A stretch of DNA of 64,000 nucleotides from Rhodospirillales bacterium (GCA_016699855.1 CP064988.1:5050501-5114500); one strand, 5' to 3'; positions 28,275-37,332 are shown, counted from the first letter of the stretch. The notes: generated by a model from the sequence alone, not told the origin. A program made the numbers and translations.

Positions 28275-29693
28275 TCACAGCCCCAGCGCGGCGAGGTCCG
28301 GCGCGGCGCGGTGGTGGTCGGTGGCGTCCTGGAACGCCTTGCCCAGCCGTAGCACCATCGTCTCGGCGAACGGTTTGCCGACGATCTGCACGCCCAACGG
28401 CAATCCGCCCGATAGTCCCGCCGGCAGCGACACCGCGCAGAGCCCGAGGAAGTTCGCCGGCCGCGTCAGGTAGCCCGGCAGCGGCGACGCCTCGTCGACC
28501 TCGGCCAGCGGGATCGCCGTCGTCGCCATCGTCGGCAGCAGGATCGCGTCGTAGGCCTCGAACCATGCCGCCATGGCGCGCCGCCGGCCCGTCATCGCGA
28601 ACATCGCGTCGGCGTACTGCCACGGCGTGAAGTTCCGGGCGCTGAGCACCCGCCGGCGCACCGCCTCGCCGATCGGCTTGTCCATGTCGCCGATATAGGC
28701 CTGGTGGTGCACATAGGCCTCGGTCGACGACACCGTGCCGGACATCGCCGCGACGTCGAAATACCAGTCCGGCAGCCGCGTCTCGACCACGTTGACGCCG
28801 ATCCCGCGCAGCGTCGCGGCTGCGGCGCGCCACGCCTCGACCGCGTCGGGCTTCATGAACTCCGGCAACTGGGCCGCGTCGGGCATCGCCACGCGCGCGC
28901 CCTTGACCCGCGCGCCGGGGGCGACGGCGGCCATGTAGTCGGCCGGCGGCGGCGCGGACAGCGTCGCGGCGTCGCGCGGATCCGGTCCGGCCAGCGCCTG
29001 CAGCAGCAGGGCGCAGTCCTCGACGCTGCGCGCCATCGGCCCGATCGTGTCGAGCGTGTGCGACAGCAGCATCGTGCCGTGCAGGCCGATGCGGCCGTGC
29101 GTGACCTTGACGCCGGTGAGGCCGGTGAAGGCGCAGGGGATCCGGACCGAGCCGCCGGTGTCGCTGCCGATGCCGGCCGGTGCCAGCCGCGCCGCCACGG
29201 CCACGCCGGTGCCGCTCGACGAGCCGCCGGGCACGCGGTGGGTGGCGAGGTCCCACGGGTTCCACGGCGCGCCCATCAGCGGGTTGGTGCCCCAGCCGCC
29301 GAGCGCGAACTCGACCATGTGCGTCTTGCCCAGCGGGATCATGCCCGCCGCCAGCAGCCGCTCGACCGTCGTGGACGTCTCGGTGGCGACCCGCTCGGCG
29401 AACATGACGGAGCCGCCGGTGCCGACGCGCCCGGCGATGTCGCACAAATCCTTGATGGCGATCGGCAGCCCGTGCAGCGGCCCCAGCGGCAGGCCGGCGG
29501 CGCGCGCCTTGTCGGCGCCGTCGGCGAGCGCGCGGGCTTCCGACGCGTAGACCTCGTTGAAGGCGTGCAGCCTGCCGTCGGCCTTGTCGATCCGCGCCAG
29601 CAGCGCATCGACGATCTCGCGGCTGGAGAAGCGCTTGGCGCGCAGCCCGGAGGCCAGTCCGGCGAGTGTCAGTTCGTGAATCGCGCCCGTCAT
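28275..29693 (-). CDS. Amidase (amidase-signature family)
   Basis: A 472-residue enzyme that hydrolyses amides. The Ser-Ser-Lys catalytic triad is visible: Lys about 81 in GLPIAIKDL, the cis-Ser in PGGSSSGTG (155-163), and the nucleophile Ser about 182 in SDTGGSVRIP (177-186). Length and layout match aryl- or short-chain amidases and glutamyl-tRNA amidotransferase-like amidases that act alone (no GatB/GatC nearby). The start ATG 29693 follows GGATCGGGGC. It converges with the papain-like gene (15-bp gap). Substrate is unknown. Confidence 0.9.
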   Translation of the reverse strand: MTGAIHELTLAGLASGLRAKRFSSREIVDALLARIDKADGRLHAFNEVYASEARALADGADKARAAGLPLGPLHGLPIAIKDLCDIAGRVGTGGSVMFAERVATETSTTVERLLAAGMIPLGKTHMVEFALGGWGTNPLMGAPWNPWDLATHRVPGGSSSGTGVAVAARLAPAGIGSDTGGSVRIPCAFTGLTGVKVTHGRIGLHGTMLLSHTLDTIGPMARSVEDCALLLQALAGPDPRDAATLSAPPPADYMAAVAPGARVKGARVAMPDAAQLPEFMKPDAVEAWRAAAATLRGIGVNVVETRLPDWYFDVAAMSGTVSSTEAYVHHQAYIGDMDKPIGEAVRRRVLSARNFTPWQYADAMFAMTGRRRAMAAWFEAYDAILLPTMATTAIPLAEVDEASPLPGYLTRPANFLGLCAVSLPAGLSGGLPLGVQIVGKPFAETMVLRLGKAFQDATDHHRAAPDLAALGL

Positions 29694-29724
29694 GCCCCGA
29701 TCCTTTCACCCGCTCCGCGCGCGG

Positions 29725-30465
29725 TCAGCGACCCGCGGCGCGGCCGACGATCCCGCGCTTCCGATCATAGCGCAGGAACCCGCGCGTGGTCCCGCTTTCG
29801 CCGAGCCACAGGTACGACAGTATCCACGCCTCGGGATGGCGGGCGCAGGAGGCGATCCTCAGCGTGGCGCCGATCTCGAGGCGCGGCGTGCGAACGCGCG
29901 GGACGACCTTCCCCGACGGCGAGACCATGACGATGTCCTGCGCCACGCAGACGCAGAACCAGTCGTCCCACGCCGCGGCGTGGGAGGCGTGCGACGCGAA
30001 GCGGATCTCGCGACGGGGCGAGTCCGCGTCGTTGGGCGCCAGCCAGCCGGCGAGCGAGTCGAACGTGAGCGTCTGCGAGCGCGACCGGACCGCCGTCTTG
30101 TAGCCGCCGAGGTTGCCGTAGGCGCCGGGCACGGTGCGGCCATCGGCGTGGAGGCGCGGGAGCGCGGGATCCTCCGGGATGGCCATGAACGCCTTGTGCA
30201 GCGCCGCCGCGGCGCGGCGCCGGGCCACGTCCGCGGGGTCGCTCCGCGACGCCCGCACCGCGGCGAGCATCTCGGCCAGCGCCGCGTCGCCCAGGGTGGC
30301 GAGCACCAGACCATGCAGTTCGCCGGCCAGGAAGGCGTCGTGCGGGCATGAGGTCGCGTTGTCGGTGTGGCCCGAGCCGGAGGTCTTGCCGACGACCACG
30401 CTCTCGGCCGTGATGTGCGCGTATCGCGTCGCGCCGTGGCGCCACGCCTCCCAGCTTGTCTTCAC
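29725..30465 (-). CDS. Unknown protein, translationally coupled to the phytanoyl-CoA-type dioxygenase
   Basis: A 246-residue soluble protein (start GTG 30465). The start overlaps the dioxygenase stop in a GTGA arrangement (stop 30462-30464). No membrane segment or signal. Visible features are VVGKTSGSGHTDNATSCPHD, FLAGELHGLVLATLGDAALAEML, and a C-terminal beta-rich region (DWFCVCVAQDIVMVSPSGKV, LSYLWLGESGTTRGFL). One Cys-containing loop CPHD and a CVCV strand are notable. I recognise no family. The tight coupling suggests it works with the dioxygenase, for example on its substrate or as an assembly partner; this is inference. Confidence 0.6.
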   Translation of the reverse strand: MKTSWEAWRHGATRYAHITAESVVVGKTSGSGHTDNATSCPHDAFLAGELHGLVLATLGDAALAEMLAAVRASRSDPADVARRRAAAALHKAFMAIPEDPALPRLHADGRTVPGAYGNLGGYKTAVRSRSQTLTFDSLAGWLAPNDADSPRREIRFASHASHAAAWDDWFCVCVAQDIVMVSPSGKVVPRVRTPRLEIGATLRIASCARHPEAWILSYLWLGESGTTRGFLRYDRKRGIVGRAAGR

Positions 30466-31358
30466 GTCGCCCGGCCAGCGCCGGTTGAGGTGGGGAACCC
30501 GCTTCCGGAAGCGTCGCGCGGCCAGGCGCGCGGAAAGAGATCGCACCGCATCGGCGCGCCGGGCGCGAGGTCCGGCTCGCGGATCATCTTGAACGTTCCC
30601 GGCCGCGGATCGTAGCGCGCGTCGTCGCCGGTGTAGCGCAGCGCCAGACCGCGCCGGCGCCGTCCCGGCGTGTCGTTGCCCGGCGCGCCGTGCACGATCA
30701 TGGCGTGGAACACCAGGCAGTCGCCGGGCTCCATGTCCCAGGACCTGATGTCGTGATCGCCGCGCGCCGCCTCGATGTCGGGGATCGGTGGCAGCGGGTT
30801 GTCCTTGAAGCGGGCGTCGTTCTCGCCGCCCCTCCGGAACGCCGTCGGCCGGTAGCTCACGCCGGCGCGGTGCGAGCCGGCGATGAACTCGACCGCGCCG
30901 TTTGTACGGTCGGTGCGGTCCAGCGCGATCCACACGCTGGCGATCTGCCAGCCCTTCACCGCCCAGTAGGGCTGGTCCTGGTGCCACGGCGTCGGATGCG
31001 CGGTCGACGGCTCCTTCACGAACAGCTGGTCGTAGAAGAAATCGGCGGTGCGCGAGCCCATCAGCCGGGCGGCGATCTCCGCCGCCGGCGAGTCGAGCGC
31101 CGCGGCGCGGAACTCTGGATCGCGCGTCCACATGAACATGTCGCCGAAGAACCGGCCCGGCGTGCTGCCCTCGGCGAAATTCAGCGCCATCGGACCCGGC
31201 GCGCGGATGTCGCGCTCGACCGCCGCGCGCAGGCGCTCGACCCACGCCGGATCGAACGCGTCGCGCAGACACACGACGCCGTCGCGGCCGTAGGCCGCCA
31301 CGTCGGCGTCGGTGATCCCGACGCCGACGCGCGTCGCCGCTTCCGTGGCGTCCACCAT
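30462..31358 (-). CDS. Phytanoyl-CoA dioxygenase (PhyH) family Fe(II)/2-oxoglutarate enzyme
   Basis: A 298-residue non-heme iron oxygenase. The PhyH pattern is clear: DVAAYGRDGVVCLRDAFDPA at the N-terminus, the iron-binding HxD in PTPWHQDQPYW (about residue 122-132), SVWIALDRTDRTNGAVEFI, and the distal His plus Arg in FHAMIVHGAPGNDT and RRGLALRYTGDD. ATG 31358 was chosen; upstream in-frame codons overlap the ABM gene and are Arg-rich. It follows the ABM monooxygenase by 26 bp and is coupled to the unknown gene downstream. It may degrade or modify a lipid, an antibiotic or another secondary metabolite. Confidence 0.87.
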   Translation of the reverse strand: MVDATEAATRVGVGITDADVAAYGRDGVVCLRDAFDPAWVERLRAAVERDIRAPGPMALNFAEGSTPGRFFGDMFMWTRDPEFRAAALDSPAAEIAARLMGSRTADFFYDQLFVKEPSTAHPTPWHQDQPYWAVKGWQIASVWIALDRTDRTNGAVEFIAGSHRAGVSYRPTAFRRGGENDARFKDNPLPPIPDIEAARGDHDIRSWDMEPGDCLVFHAMIVHGAPGNDTPGRRRRGLALRYTGDDARYDPRPGTFKMIREPDLAPGAPMRCDLFPRAWPRDASGSGFPTSTGAGRAT

Positions 31359-31384
31359 GGCGCCGCGATCCGCCGGCGCGGCGC

Positions 31385-31693
31385 CTAAGCCGCCGGTGAC
31401 AGCACGTGGATGGTGCGGCTCGCGATGTGCTCGCGGGTCTTGGCGGCGTAGGCGGCCATGTGCGGCGCCGCGGCGTGCGCCTTCAGCGCGTCGAGGCTCT
31501 CCCACTTCTCGACCACCACGAAGGTGTCCGGACCCAGCGGCTTGCCGGCGGAGAAGCCCTCGGCGTCGATCACCGGGCCGTACTCGATGCAGCCGTTCTC
31601 GGCGTGCACCGCCGGCATGTTGGCGCGGAACGCCGCCAGGATCTGGTCGCGCATGCCCGGCTTGGTGGTGATGATGGCGAGAACGTGGATCAT
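31385..31693 (-). CDS. Antibiotic-biosynthesis-monooxygenase (ABM) domain protein
   Basis: A 102-residue ferredoxin-like alpha+beta barrel domain. It begins MIHVLAIITTKPGMRDQILA, with ENGCIEYGPVIDA, then FVVVEKWESLDALKAHAAAPHMAAY, matching the quinol-monooxygenase/ABM family (PF03992, YgiN-like). Members are cofactor-free or heme-degrading small monooxygenases, or simply binding proteins. It is the first gene of a minus-strand set with the PhyH-type dioxygenase. The ribosome site AGGAGGAAACCACC precedes ATG 31693. Confidence 0.85.
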   Translation of the reverse strand: MIHVLAIITTKPGMRDQILAAFRANMPAVHAENGCIEYGPVIDAEGFSAGKPLGPDTFVVVEKWESLDALKAHAAAPHMAAYAAKTREHIASRTIHVLSPAA

Positions 31694-31795
31694 GGTGGTT
31701 TCCTCCTGTGGGTCGACGGCGCCAGCTTAACCGCCCGCGCGCGGAGGGGCGAGCGGCGTCCGCGTCATGGCGTCACGGCGCGAAAGCGTGGCGGC

Positions 31796-32989
31796 TCACC
31801 GCGTCAGGCGGCCGATGAACGCCAGCACCGGCGCCTCCCAGTAGGACGGCCGCAGGATCAGGCCGTGGCCATCGGGGTACAGGCCGGAGCTCATGACGAG
31901 GTCGCCGCTGCCGCCGGCGGCGCGGTAGGCGTCGAACGCCGCGCGGCTGGTGGCCGGCGACACGCACAGGTCGGTGTCGGCGTAGAGCCAGAGCGTCGGC
32001 GCCCGCGCGAGCGCGCCGGCCTCGGCGAACCGGGCGCGGGCGTAGGGCCCGGCCGATGTGGCGGGCTCGTCGGCGTCGCACCACGCGCCGCCGGCGAAGT
32101 TGATCACGCCGGCGATGTCGGCGGGACGCCGCGCGGCCTGGAGGATCGCGAACAACCCGCCGCGCGACTGGCCGACCATCAGCGGCCGGCGGGCGTCGAT
32201 CCCGGGCCAGCCGCGCGCGGCGTCGACCACCGCGTCGAACTCCTCGAACGCGGCGGCGGCCATCGCGTCGCCGTAGGCGGCGTCGAGCGAACGGTCGACC
32301 GGGAACTCGGGGAAGAACCGGCCGCGCGAACCGCCGGCGCCGCGGTGCATCGGCTCGACCACGGCCCAGCCGCGGCTGGCGAGCAGCCTCGCGATCGCGC
32401 CGTGGTGGATGACCGCGCCCTCCTGGCCCGGCGTGACGTCGCCGTGGATCAGCAGCGCCAGCGGCGCCGGCGCCCGGCCGGCGGCCGGGTAGAAGGTCGC
32501 GACGAGTTCGTCGTCGTCGCCGTTCGCGCGCGGCACCGGGATGCGCAGCATGCGCCACGGGCGGTCGCGGCCGAGCGCCGGCCATGGTTCGGGGCCGGCG
32601 CGGCGCAGCAGGGCGTACCGCACGTCGCGCCACGGCGCGGCCCGCTCCCACCGGGCGAACACGCGGTCGTCGGGCGTGTGCGTGAGCGTGATCCGCAGCC
32701 GCGGCGAGACGTCGACGACGACCCCGTCGGCCCGCACGGTGGCGGGCACCCGGTGCATGTCCGCCGGCAGCCGGCCCATGCGCGCGTCCTCGCCATAGGC
32801 GATCTCGACCATGAGGGCGCCGACGCCGTCGCGCGCGACCCGGATGCGTGTCTGGCGGGTGTCGTTCCAGGCGTCGCCGGCCCAGTCGCCGACGATGCCC
32901 GGCGTGGATGCGCTCCGCGCGGCGGCCTCCGTCGCGGCCAGCGCCGCGAGCGCGCCGCGCAGAATCGCGCGCCGCGACCAGCGCGCCAT
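31796..32989 (-). CDS. Tat-exported alpha/beta hydrolase
   Basis: A 397-residue protein from ATG 32989, which begins with a twin-arginine signal (MARWSRRAILRGALAALAAT; RR at residues 6-7). Another ATG at 33040 would add a 17-residue n-region. The N-terminal half is beta-rich and polysaccharide-/lipocalin-like (GALMVEIAYGEDARMGRLP). The C-terminal half is a hydrolase with ALLIHGDVTPGQEGAVIHHG, the nucleophile elbow VGQSRGGLFAI, and a late His in YPDGHGLILRP. It matches dienelactone-hydrolase-like or BAAT-type esterases. It sits between the ABM gene and the TauD-type gene but reads away from the latter. Confidence 0.75.
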   Translation of the reverse strand: MARWSRRAILRGALAALAATEAAARSASTPGIVGDWAGDAWNDTRQTRIRVARDGVGALMVEIAYGEDARMGRLPADMHRVPATVRADGVVVDVSPRLRITLTHTPDDRVFARWERAAPWRDVRYALLRRAGPEPWPALGRDRPWRMLRIPVPRANGDDDELVATFYPAAGRAPAPLALLIHGDVTPGQEGAVIHHGAIARLLASRGWAVVEPMHRGAGGSRGRFFPEFPVDRSLDAAYGDAMAAAAFEEFDAVVDAARGWPGIDARRPLMVGQSRGGLFAILQAARRPADIAGVINFAGGAWCDADEPATSAGPYARARFAEAGALARAPTLWLYADTDLCVSPATSRAAFDAYRAAGGSGDLVMSSGLYPDGHGLILRPSYWEAPVLAFIGRLTR

Positions 32990-33168
32990 CGTCGCGCCGG
33001 GCGCGGAGTCGCCGCCGCCGTGGTCTGGATCGATCCTCATGCCGGATGGGGAGACTATCCGGCGGGCGCCCCGGGCGCGAGCCACCGCGGCGGCCGTCTG
33101 CGGTTTGACCGTCGGCGTGGCGGCGGCGGATACTGGGACGCATCCGGTGGCGGGTGAAGAGGCGCGCG

Positions 33169-34056
33169 ATGGCGATCTCGGTCAAGCGGTTGCATCCGCT
33201 GTTCTTCGGCGAGGTCTCGGGCGTCGATCTGTCGGCGCCGTTGACCGGGGCCGACCGGAAGGCGATCGCCGACGCGATCGACGCGCACGCCGTGCTCGTG
33301 TTCCACGACCAGCGTCTCGACGACGACGCGCAGGTCGCGTTCGGCGCGCTGTTCGGTCCGGTCGCGACATCGGCGCAGCGCGCCCGGCACCACGGGGTGC
33401 GCCACCGTCTGGAGCGCGACGACATCGCCGACATCTCCAACCTCGACGCCGACAACCGCGTCATGGGGGCCGACGACCGGCGCCGCCAGGATTCGCTGGG
33501 CAACCGGCTGTGGCACACCGACGCCTCGTTCCGCGCGGTTCCGGGCGCGCTGTCGATGCTCTACGCGCACGACGTGCCGGCCGAGGGCGGCGACACCGAG
33601 TTCGCCGACATGCGCGCCGCGTGGGACGCGCTGCCGCCGCGCGAGCAGGCGCGCTGCCGCGACCTGGTCGCGGAGCACTCGATCTGGCACTCGCGGGCGC
33701 AGATCGGCTTCACCGACTATTCCGAGGCCGAGCGCGCGGCGCTGCCGCCGGTGCCGCAGCGGCTGGTCCGGCGGCATCCCGGTTCGGGCCGCGCCACGCT
33801 CTACCTCGCGTCGCACGCTTCGCACATCGTCGGCTGGCCGGTGCCCGACGGCCGCTTGTTCCTGCGCGAGCTGATCGAGTTCGCGACGCAGCCGCGGTTC
33901 GTGCACCGGCACCGCTGGCGCAACGGCGACCTCGTGATCTGGGACAACCGCTGCACGATGCACCGCGCGACCCCGTACGACACGACGCTGAAGCGCGATC
34001 TGCGCCGCGTGACGACCCGCGACGCGGCGTCGTCGCTCGAGGAGGCGGCGGCGTAG
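33169..34056 (+). CDS. TauD/TfdA-family Fe(II)/2-oxoglutarate dioxygenase
   Basis: A 295-residue enzyme (ATG 33169 preceded by AAGAGG; a GTG at 33154 is the alternative). The facial triad is H116-x-D118 in NRLWHTDAS and a distal His near 265 in CTMHRATPYD, with the 2-oxoglutarate Arg near 279 in RDLRRVT. The start LHPLFFGEVSGVDL and the WDNRCTMHRA segment are characteristic of the 2,4-D/alpha-ketoglutarate dioxygenase TfdA subgroup rather than taurine TauD. It might cleave an aryloxyalkanoate or a sulfonate; the neighbours do not settle this. Confidence 0.9.
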   Translation: MAISVKRLHPLFFGEVSGVDLSAPLTGADRKAIADAIDAHAVLVFHDQRLDDDAQVAFGALFGPVATSAQRARHHGVRHRLERDDIADISNLDADNRVMGADDRRRQDSLGNRLWHTDASFRAVPGALSMLYAHDVPAEGGDTEFADMRAAWDALPPREQARCRDLVAEHSIWHSRAQIGFTDYSEAERAALPPVPQRLVRRHPGSGRATLYLASHASHIVGWPVPDGRLFLRELIEFATQPRFVHRHRWRNGDLVIWDNRCTMHRATPYDTTLKRDLRRVTTRDAASSLEEAAA

Positions 34057-34109
34057 CCGGCCGAACCCCCGCCATCCGAGTTCGATCGCGTGTCGAGGAT
34101 GCCGACGTG

Positions 34110-34172
34110 CCTTCCCTTCCCGCCGCGGAAGAGAAGGAGGGGGCCCGCCGCGTGAGCGGCGGAGAGGACGGG
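34110..34172. repeat. Family-A GC-rich repeat (single half) between convergent genes
   Basis: Contains CTTCCCGCCGCGG and GCCCGCCGCGTGAGCGGCGG, which share wording with the repeats at 12928 and 36031. Arms CCGCCGC and GCGGCGG pair locally. It separates the ends of the TauD/TfdA gene and the D-aminoacylase gene and could terminate both. Confidence 0.55.
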
Positions 34173-34176
34173 GCGG

Positions 34177-35862
34177 CTAGGCCGCGTGGCCGTGGCGCAG
34201 GACGCGGCCGGGCAGGGCGGCGCCGGCCGGCAGCGCGTCCGCGTCGTCGCGGCGGATCACCGCGCCGTTGACGACCACCGCGGCGACGCCGGTGGCGTCG
34301 GCGACCAGACGGTCGGCGCCGCCCGGCAGGTCGAACACGCGCCGCAGCGCGCTCGGCGCCACGGTCGCCGGATCGAACACCACCACGTCGGCCGGACGGC
34401 CGACCGCGAGCAGGCCGCGGTCCTTGATGCCGAACAGCTCTGCCGGGCGCTGCGTCAGCATGTGCACGCCCTGCTCGAGGGTGAAGACCTTCTTCTCGCG
34501 CACCCACTTGGCGAGGAAGTAGGTGGCGTAGCAGGCGTCGCAGAGCTGGCTGGCGTGGGCGCCGGCGTCCGACAGCGCGATCACGGTGTTGCCGTCCTTC
34601 AGCAGCTCCTCGACCTCGCCCTCGTCGTGGTTGATCAGCGCGATGCGGAAGCGCGCCTCGAGATCGCAGTCCAGCGCCAGGTCGATCGCGAAATCGAGCG
34701 GCGCCTTGCCGGCCTTCGCCGCGGCGGCGGCCAGCGGCTGCTCCTCGAGCGAGCGGTCCTTGGGCGACCAGGTGATCGTCGTGCGCTCGGCCCAGGTGCG
34801 CAGGAACGGCAGGAGCTGCTCCTCCATCGTGCGCCGCCACGCCGGATCGCGGTAGGCGCGCACGCGGGCGCCGGGATCCTTGGCGCACTCCGCCGCCAGC
34901 GTGTTGAACAGTTTCATCGATTCGAACGGGAACGGGCTGGCCCAGTTGAACTCGAAGAACAGCGGCCGGCAGCTCACCTGCGGGATGACGTCGGCGCCGG
35001 TCTTCTTCTCCGCCTCCGTGCGGTCGAGGTACTTGCGGTGCGAGCCCGGGCCGGCGAGGCCGGCGAGCAGGGCGGTCCAGGTGACCCGGATGCCGCGCTC
35101 GCGCGACAGCTTCGACATCTCCTCGATGAAGAACTCCTTGCCGAAGGTGATCTGCATCAGCGGCGCGCCGGCGTCGCGCGCCGCGGTGGCCAGCGTGTCG
35201 ATCTCGTCGTAGGTGGCCTGGCGGCTCGGCACCGGCCGGCCGGCGTAACCGTTATGGGTGATCGCCTTCGAGGTCGCGAAGCCCAGCGCGCCGGCCTTGA
35301 CCGCCTCGCTGACCGACAGCCGCATCGTCTCGATCTCCTCGGGGTTGGCGGCGCGCTCGGTCGAGGCCTCGCCCATGGCGTGCAGCCGCACCGGCGTGTG
35401 GCCGACCAGCACCGCGAGGTTGATGGCGCTGCCGTTGCGCTCCAGCGCGTCGAGATACTGAGGGAAGGTCTCGAAGCCCCAGTTCTCGCCCAGCCCGGCC
35501 TTTAGCGCGTCGAGGCTCATGCCCTCGACGTTCTCCAGCGTCTGCATGATGCGCAGCCGGTCCGACGGGCGCGTCGGCGCGACGCCGAAACCGCAATTGC
35601 CCATGACCGCCGTCGTCACGCCGTGCCACGGCGAGATGGTGGCGCCGCGGTCCCACAGGATCTGCGCGTCGTAGTGCGTGTGGACGTCGACGAAGCCCGG
35701 CGCCACGACGCGGCCCGCCGCGTCGATGGTCTGCGCCGCCGTCCCCGGCGCGGCGCCGAGCGCCACGACCTTGCCGCCCTTGATGCCGACGTCGCCCTTG
35801 AAGCCGGGCTTGCCGCTGCCGTCGACGATCGTGCCGCCGGTGATCTTCAGGTCGTAGTCCAT
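34177..35862 (-). CDS. N-acyl-D-amino-acid deacylase (D-aminoacylase) family amidohydrolase
   Basis: A 561-residue metal-dependent amidohydrolase that removes an acyl group from N-acyl-D-amino acids or related amides. Motifs are the metal HxH in GFVDVHTHYDAQ (about residues 55-66), WHGVTTAVMGNCGFGVAP, a later metal-binding region, and ALSDAGAHAS with the active-site Asp. The Cys in GNCGFG bridges the metal in this family. The ending VAAVVVNGAVIRRDD is the usual last strand of the composite barrel. ATG 35862 is preceded by GAGGAACGC. Similar genes are often annotated as amidohydrolase family, so the substrate is open. Confidence 0.87.
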   Translation of the reverse strand: MDYDLKITGGTIVDGSGKPGFKGDVGIKGGKVVALGAAPGTAAQTIDAAGRVVAPGFVDVHTHYDAQILWDRGATISPWHGVTTAVMGNCGFGVAPTRPSDRLRIMQTLENVEGMSLDALKAGLGENWGFETFPQYLDALERNGSAINLAVLVGHTPVRLHAMGEASTERAANPEEIETMRLSVSEAVKAGALGFATSKAITHNGYAGRPVPSRQATYDEIDTLATAARDAGAPLMQITFGKEFFIEEMSKLSRERGIRVTWTALLAGLAGPGSHRKYLDRTEAEKKTGADVIPQVSCRPLFFEFNWASPFPFESMKLFNTLAAECAKDPGARVRAYRDPAWRRTMEEQLLPFLRTWAERTTITWSPKDRSLEEQPLAAAAAKAGKAPLDFAIDLALDCDLEARFRIALINHDEGEVEELLKDGNTVIALSDAGAHASQLCDACYATYFLAKWVREKKVFTLEQGVHMLTQRPAELFGIKDRGLLAVGRPADVVVFDPATVAPSALRRVFDLPGGADRLVADATGVAAVVVNGAVIRRDDADALPAGAALPGRVLRHGHAA

Positions 35863-36030
35863 GCGTTCCTCCGCGGCGGGTCGAATAAACCGGCGTTCAT
35901 CATGGCCGCGCGCGGGCGACGGGGCAACCGACCACCCCGGCGCCTCCGGCAAGCGTCCTATGCGCGCCGCGCCCCCTCGGCTTGCGCCGCCGCGGCGGAC
36001 TGCTAGTTTCCCGCGCGACGAAGCGTTCTT

Positions 36031-36207
36031 CGCCCTCTCCGCCCACGAAGTGGGGGGAGAGGGAGGGGACCCATGCGCAGCATGGGGAGGGTGAGGTGGG
36101 TCGGTGGACCGCACGGGCGCTAGCCTGTTCTTCATCGACACCACCTCACCCTCCCCACCGCTTCGCGGCGGGTCCCTCCCTCTCCCCCGCGAGCGGCGGA
36201 GAGGGCG
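36031..36207. repeat. Large family-A palindromic repeat in a divergent promoter region
   Basis: Outer arms CGCCCTCTCCGCC (36031-36043) and GGCGGAGAGGGCG (36195-36207) are perfect 13-nt reverse complements. Inner arms GGGAGGGTGAGGTGG and CCACCTCACCCTCCC also pair, giving a long two-armed cruciform. Unlike most copies it sits between divergent genes (D-aminoacylase and the tartrate/malate-type dehydrogenase), so it could not be only a terminator. Confidence 0.8.
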
Positions 36208-36234
36208 GTCAATTCAGACAGAGGAAACACGCAC

Positions 36235-37302
36235 ATGGCCAGGCACAGGATCGCGGTGATCGCGGGCGACGGCATCGGGATGGAGGTCGTGCCGGCGGGC
36301 ATCGAGGTGCTGGAGGCCGCCGGCCGCCGATTCGGCGTCGAGTTCGAGTGGACCGAGTTCGACTGGTCGTGCGAGCGCTACGCCAAGACCGGCGAGATGA
36401 TGCCCAAGGACGGGCTCGACCAGCTCAAGCCTTTCGAGTCGATCTTCCTCGGCGCGGTCGGCTGGCCGGGCGTGCCCGACCACGTCTCGCTGTGGGGCCT
36501 GCTGATCCCGATCCGCCGCGGCTTCGACCAGTACGCCAACGTGCGGCCGGTGCGCCTGTTCGAGGGCGTGCAGTGCCCGCTGGCCGGCCGCAAGCCCGGC
36601 GAGATCGACTTCTACGTCGTGCGCGAGAACACCGAGGGCGAGTACTCCTCGATCGGCGGCCGCATGCTCGAGGGCACCGACCGCGAGTTCGTGACCCAGG
36701 AGGCGATCTTCACGCGCACCGGCACCGACCGCATCATGCGCTACGCCTTCGAGATGGCGAAGGGGCGCAAGCGCAAGCACGTGACCTCGGCGACCAAGTC
36801 GAACGGCATCATCTACTCGATGCCGTACTGGGACGAGCGCTTCGCGCTGATGGCGAAATCCTATCCCGATGTCACCACCGACCAGTTCCACATCGACATC
36901 CTGACGGCGCATTTCGTGCGCAACCCGCACTGGTTCGACGTCGTGGTCGGCAGCAACCTGTTCGGCGACATCCTCTCCGATCTCGGCCCCGCCGTGGTCG
37001 GCTCGATCGGCATCGCGCCCAGCGGCAACATCAACCCCGAGCGGCTGTTCCCCTCGATGTTCGAGCCGGTGCACGGCTCGGCGCCGGACATCGCCGGCAA
37101 GGGAATCTGCAATCCGATCGGCCAGGTGTGGTCGGGCGCGATGATGCTGGAGCATCTCGGCCACCGCGACGCCGCCGACGCCATCGTGCGCGCCATCGAG
37201 ACCGTGCTGGCCGGCGGCGGCCCCAAGACGCCCGACCTCGGCGGCAACGGCGGCACCAAGGACCTGACGCGCGCGCTGGTGGAGGCCGTGAAGACGGCGT
37301 GA
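36235..37302 (+). CDS. Tartrate/D-malate dehydrogenase-type beta-decarboxylating dehydrogenase
   Basis: A 355-residue NAD- and metal-dependent enzyme that oxidises and decarboxylates a 2-hydroxy-dicarboxylate. IsocitrateDH/isopropylmalateDH superfamily motifs are GDGIGMEVVPAG (11-22), RPVRLFEG with the substrate Arg, YVVRENTEGEYSSIGGRML, AKSNGI-type SATKSNGIIY, the metal-binding FGDILSDLGPAVVGSIGIAP, and the NAD loop FEPVHGSAPDIAGKGICNP. The motif set (FDWSCERYAKTG, SLWGLLIPIRR) is that of tartrate dehydrogenase/decarboxylase and D-malate dehydrogenase (TtuC/DmlA) rather than LeuB. It starts a same-strand run with a hydratase, a dehalogenase-like hydrolase and a carboxylate binding protein. 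Confidence 0.92.
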   Translation: MARHRIAVIAGDGIGMEVVPAGIEVLEAAGRRFGVEFEWTEFDWSCERYAKTGEMMPKDGLDQLKPFESIFLGAVGWPGVPDHVSLWGLLIPIRRGFDQYANVRPVRLFEGVQCPLAGRKPGEIDFYVVRENTEGEYSSIGGRMLEGTDREFVTQEAIFTRTGTDRIMRYAFEMAKGRKRKHVTSATKSNGIIYSMPYWDERFALMAKSYPDVTTDQFHIDILTAHFVRNPHWFDVVVGSNLFGDILSDLGPAVVGSIGIAPSGNINPERLFPSMFEPVHGSAPDIAGKGICNPIGQVWSGAMMLEHLGHRDAADAIVRAIETVLAGGGPKTPDLGGNGGTKDLTRALVEAVKTA

Positions 37303-37332
37303 CACGCGGCGCGTGGATCGGGGCGCGCCGGC

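Noticed and set aside
34177..36144. Longer N-terminal extension of the D-aminoacylase up to 36144
   Set aside because: The extra codons are Arg/Ser-rich and cover the palindromic repeat; the family start MDYDLKITGG lies at 35862.
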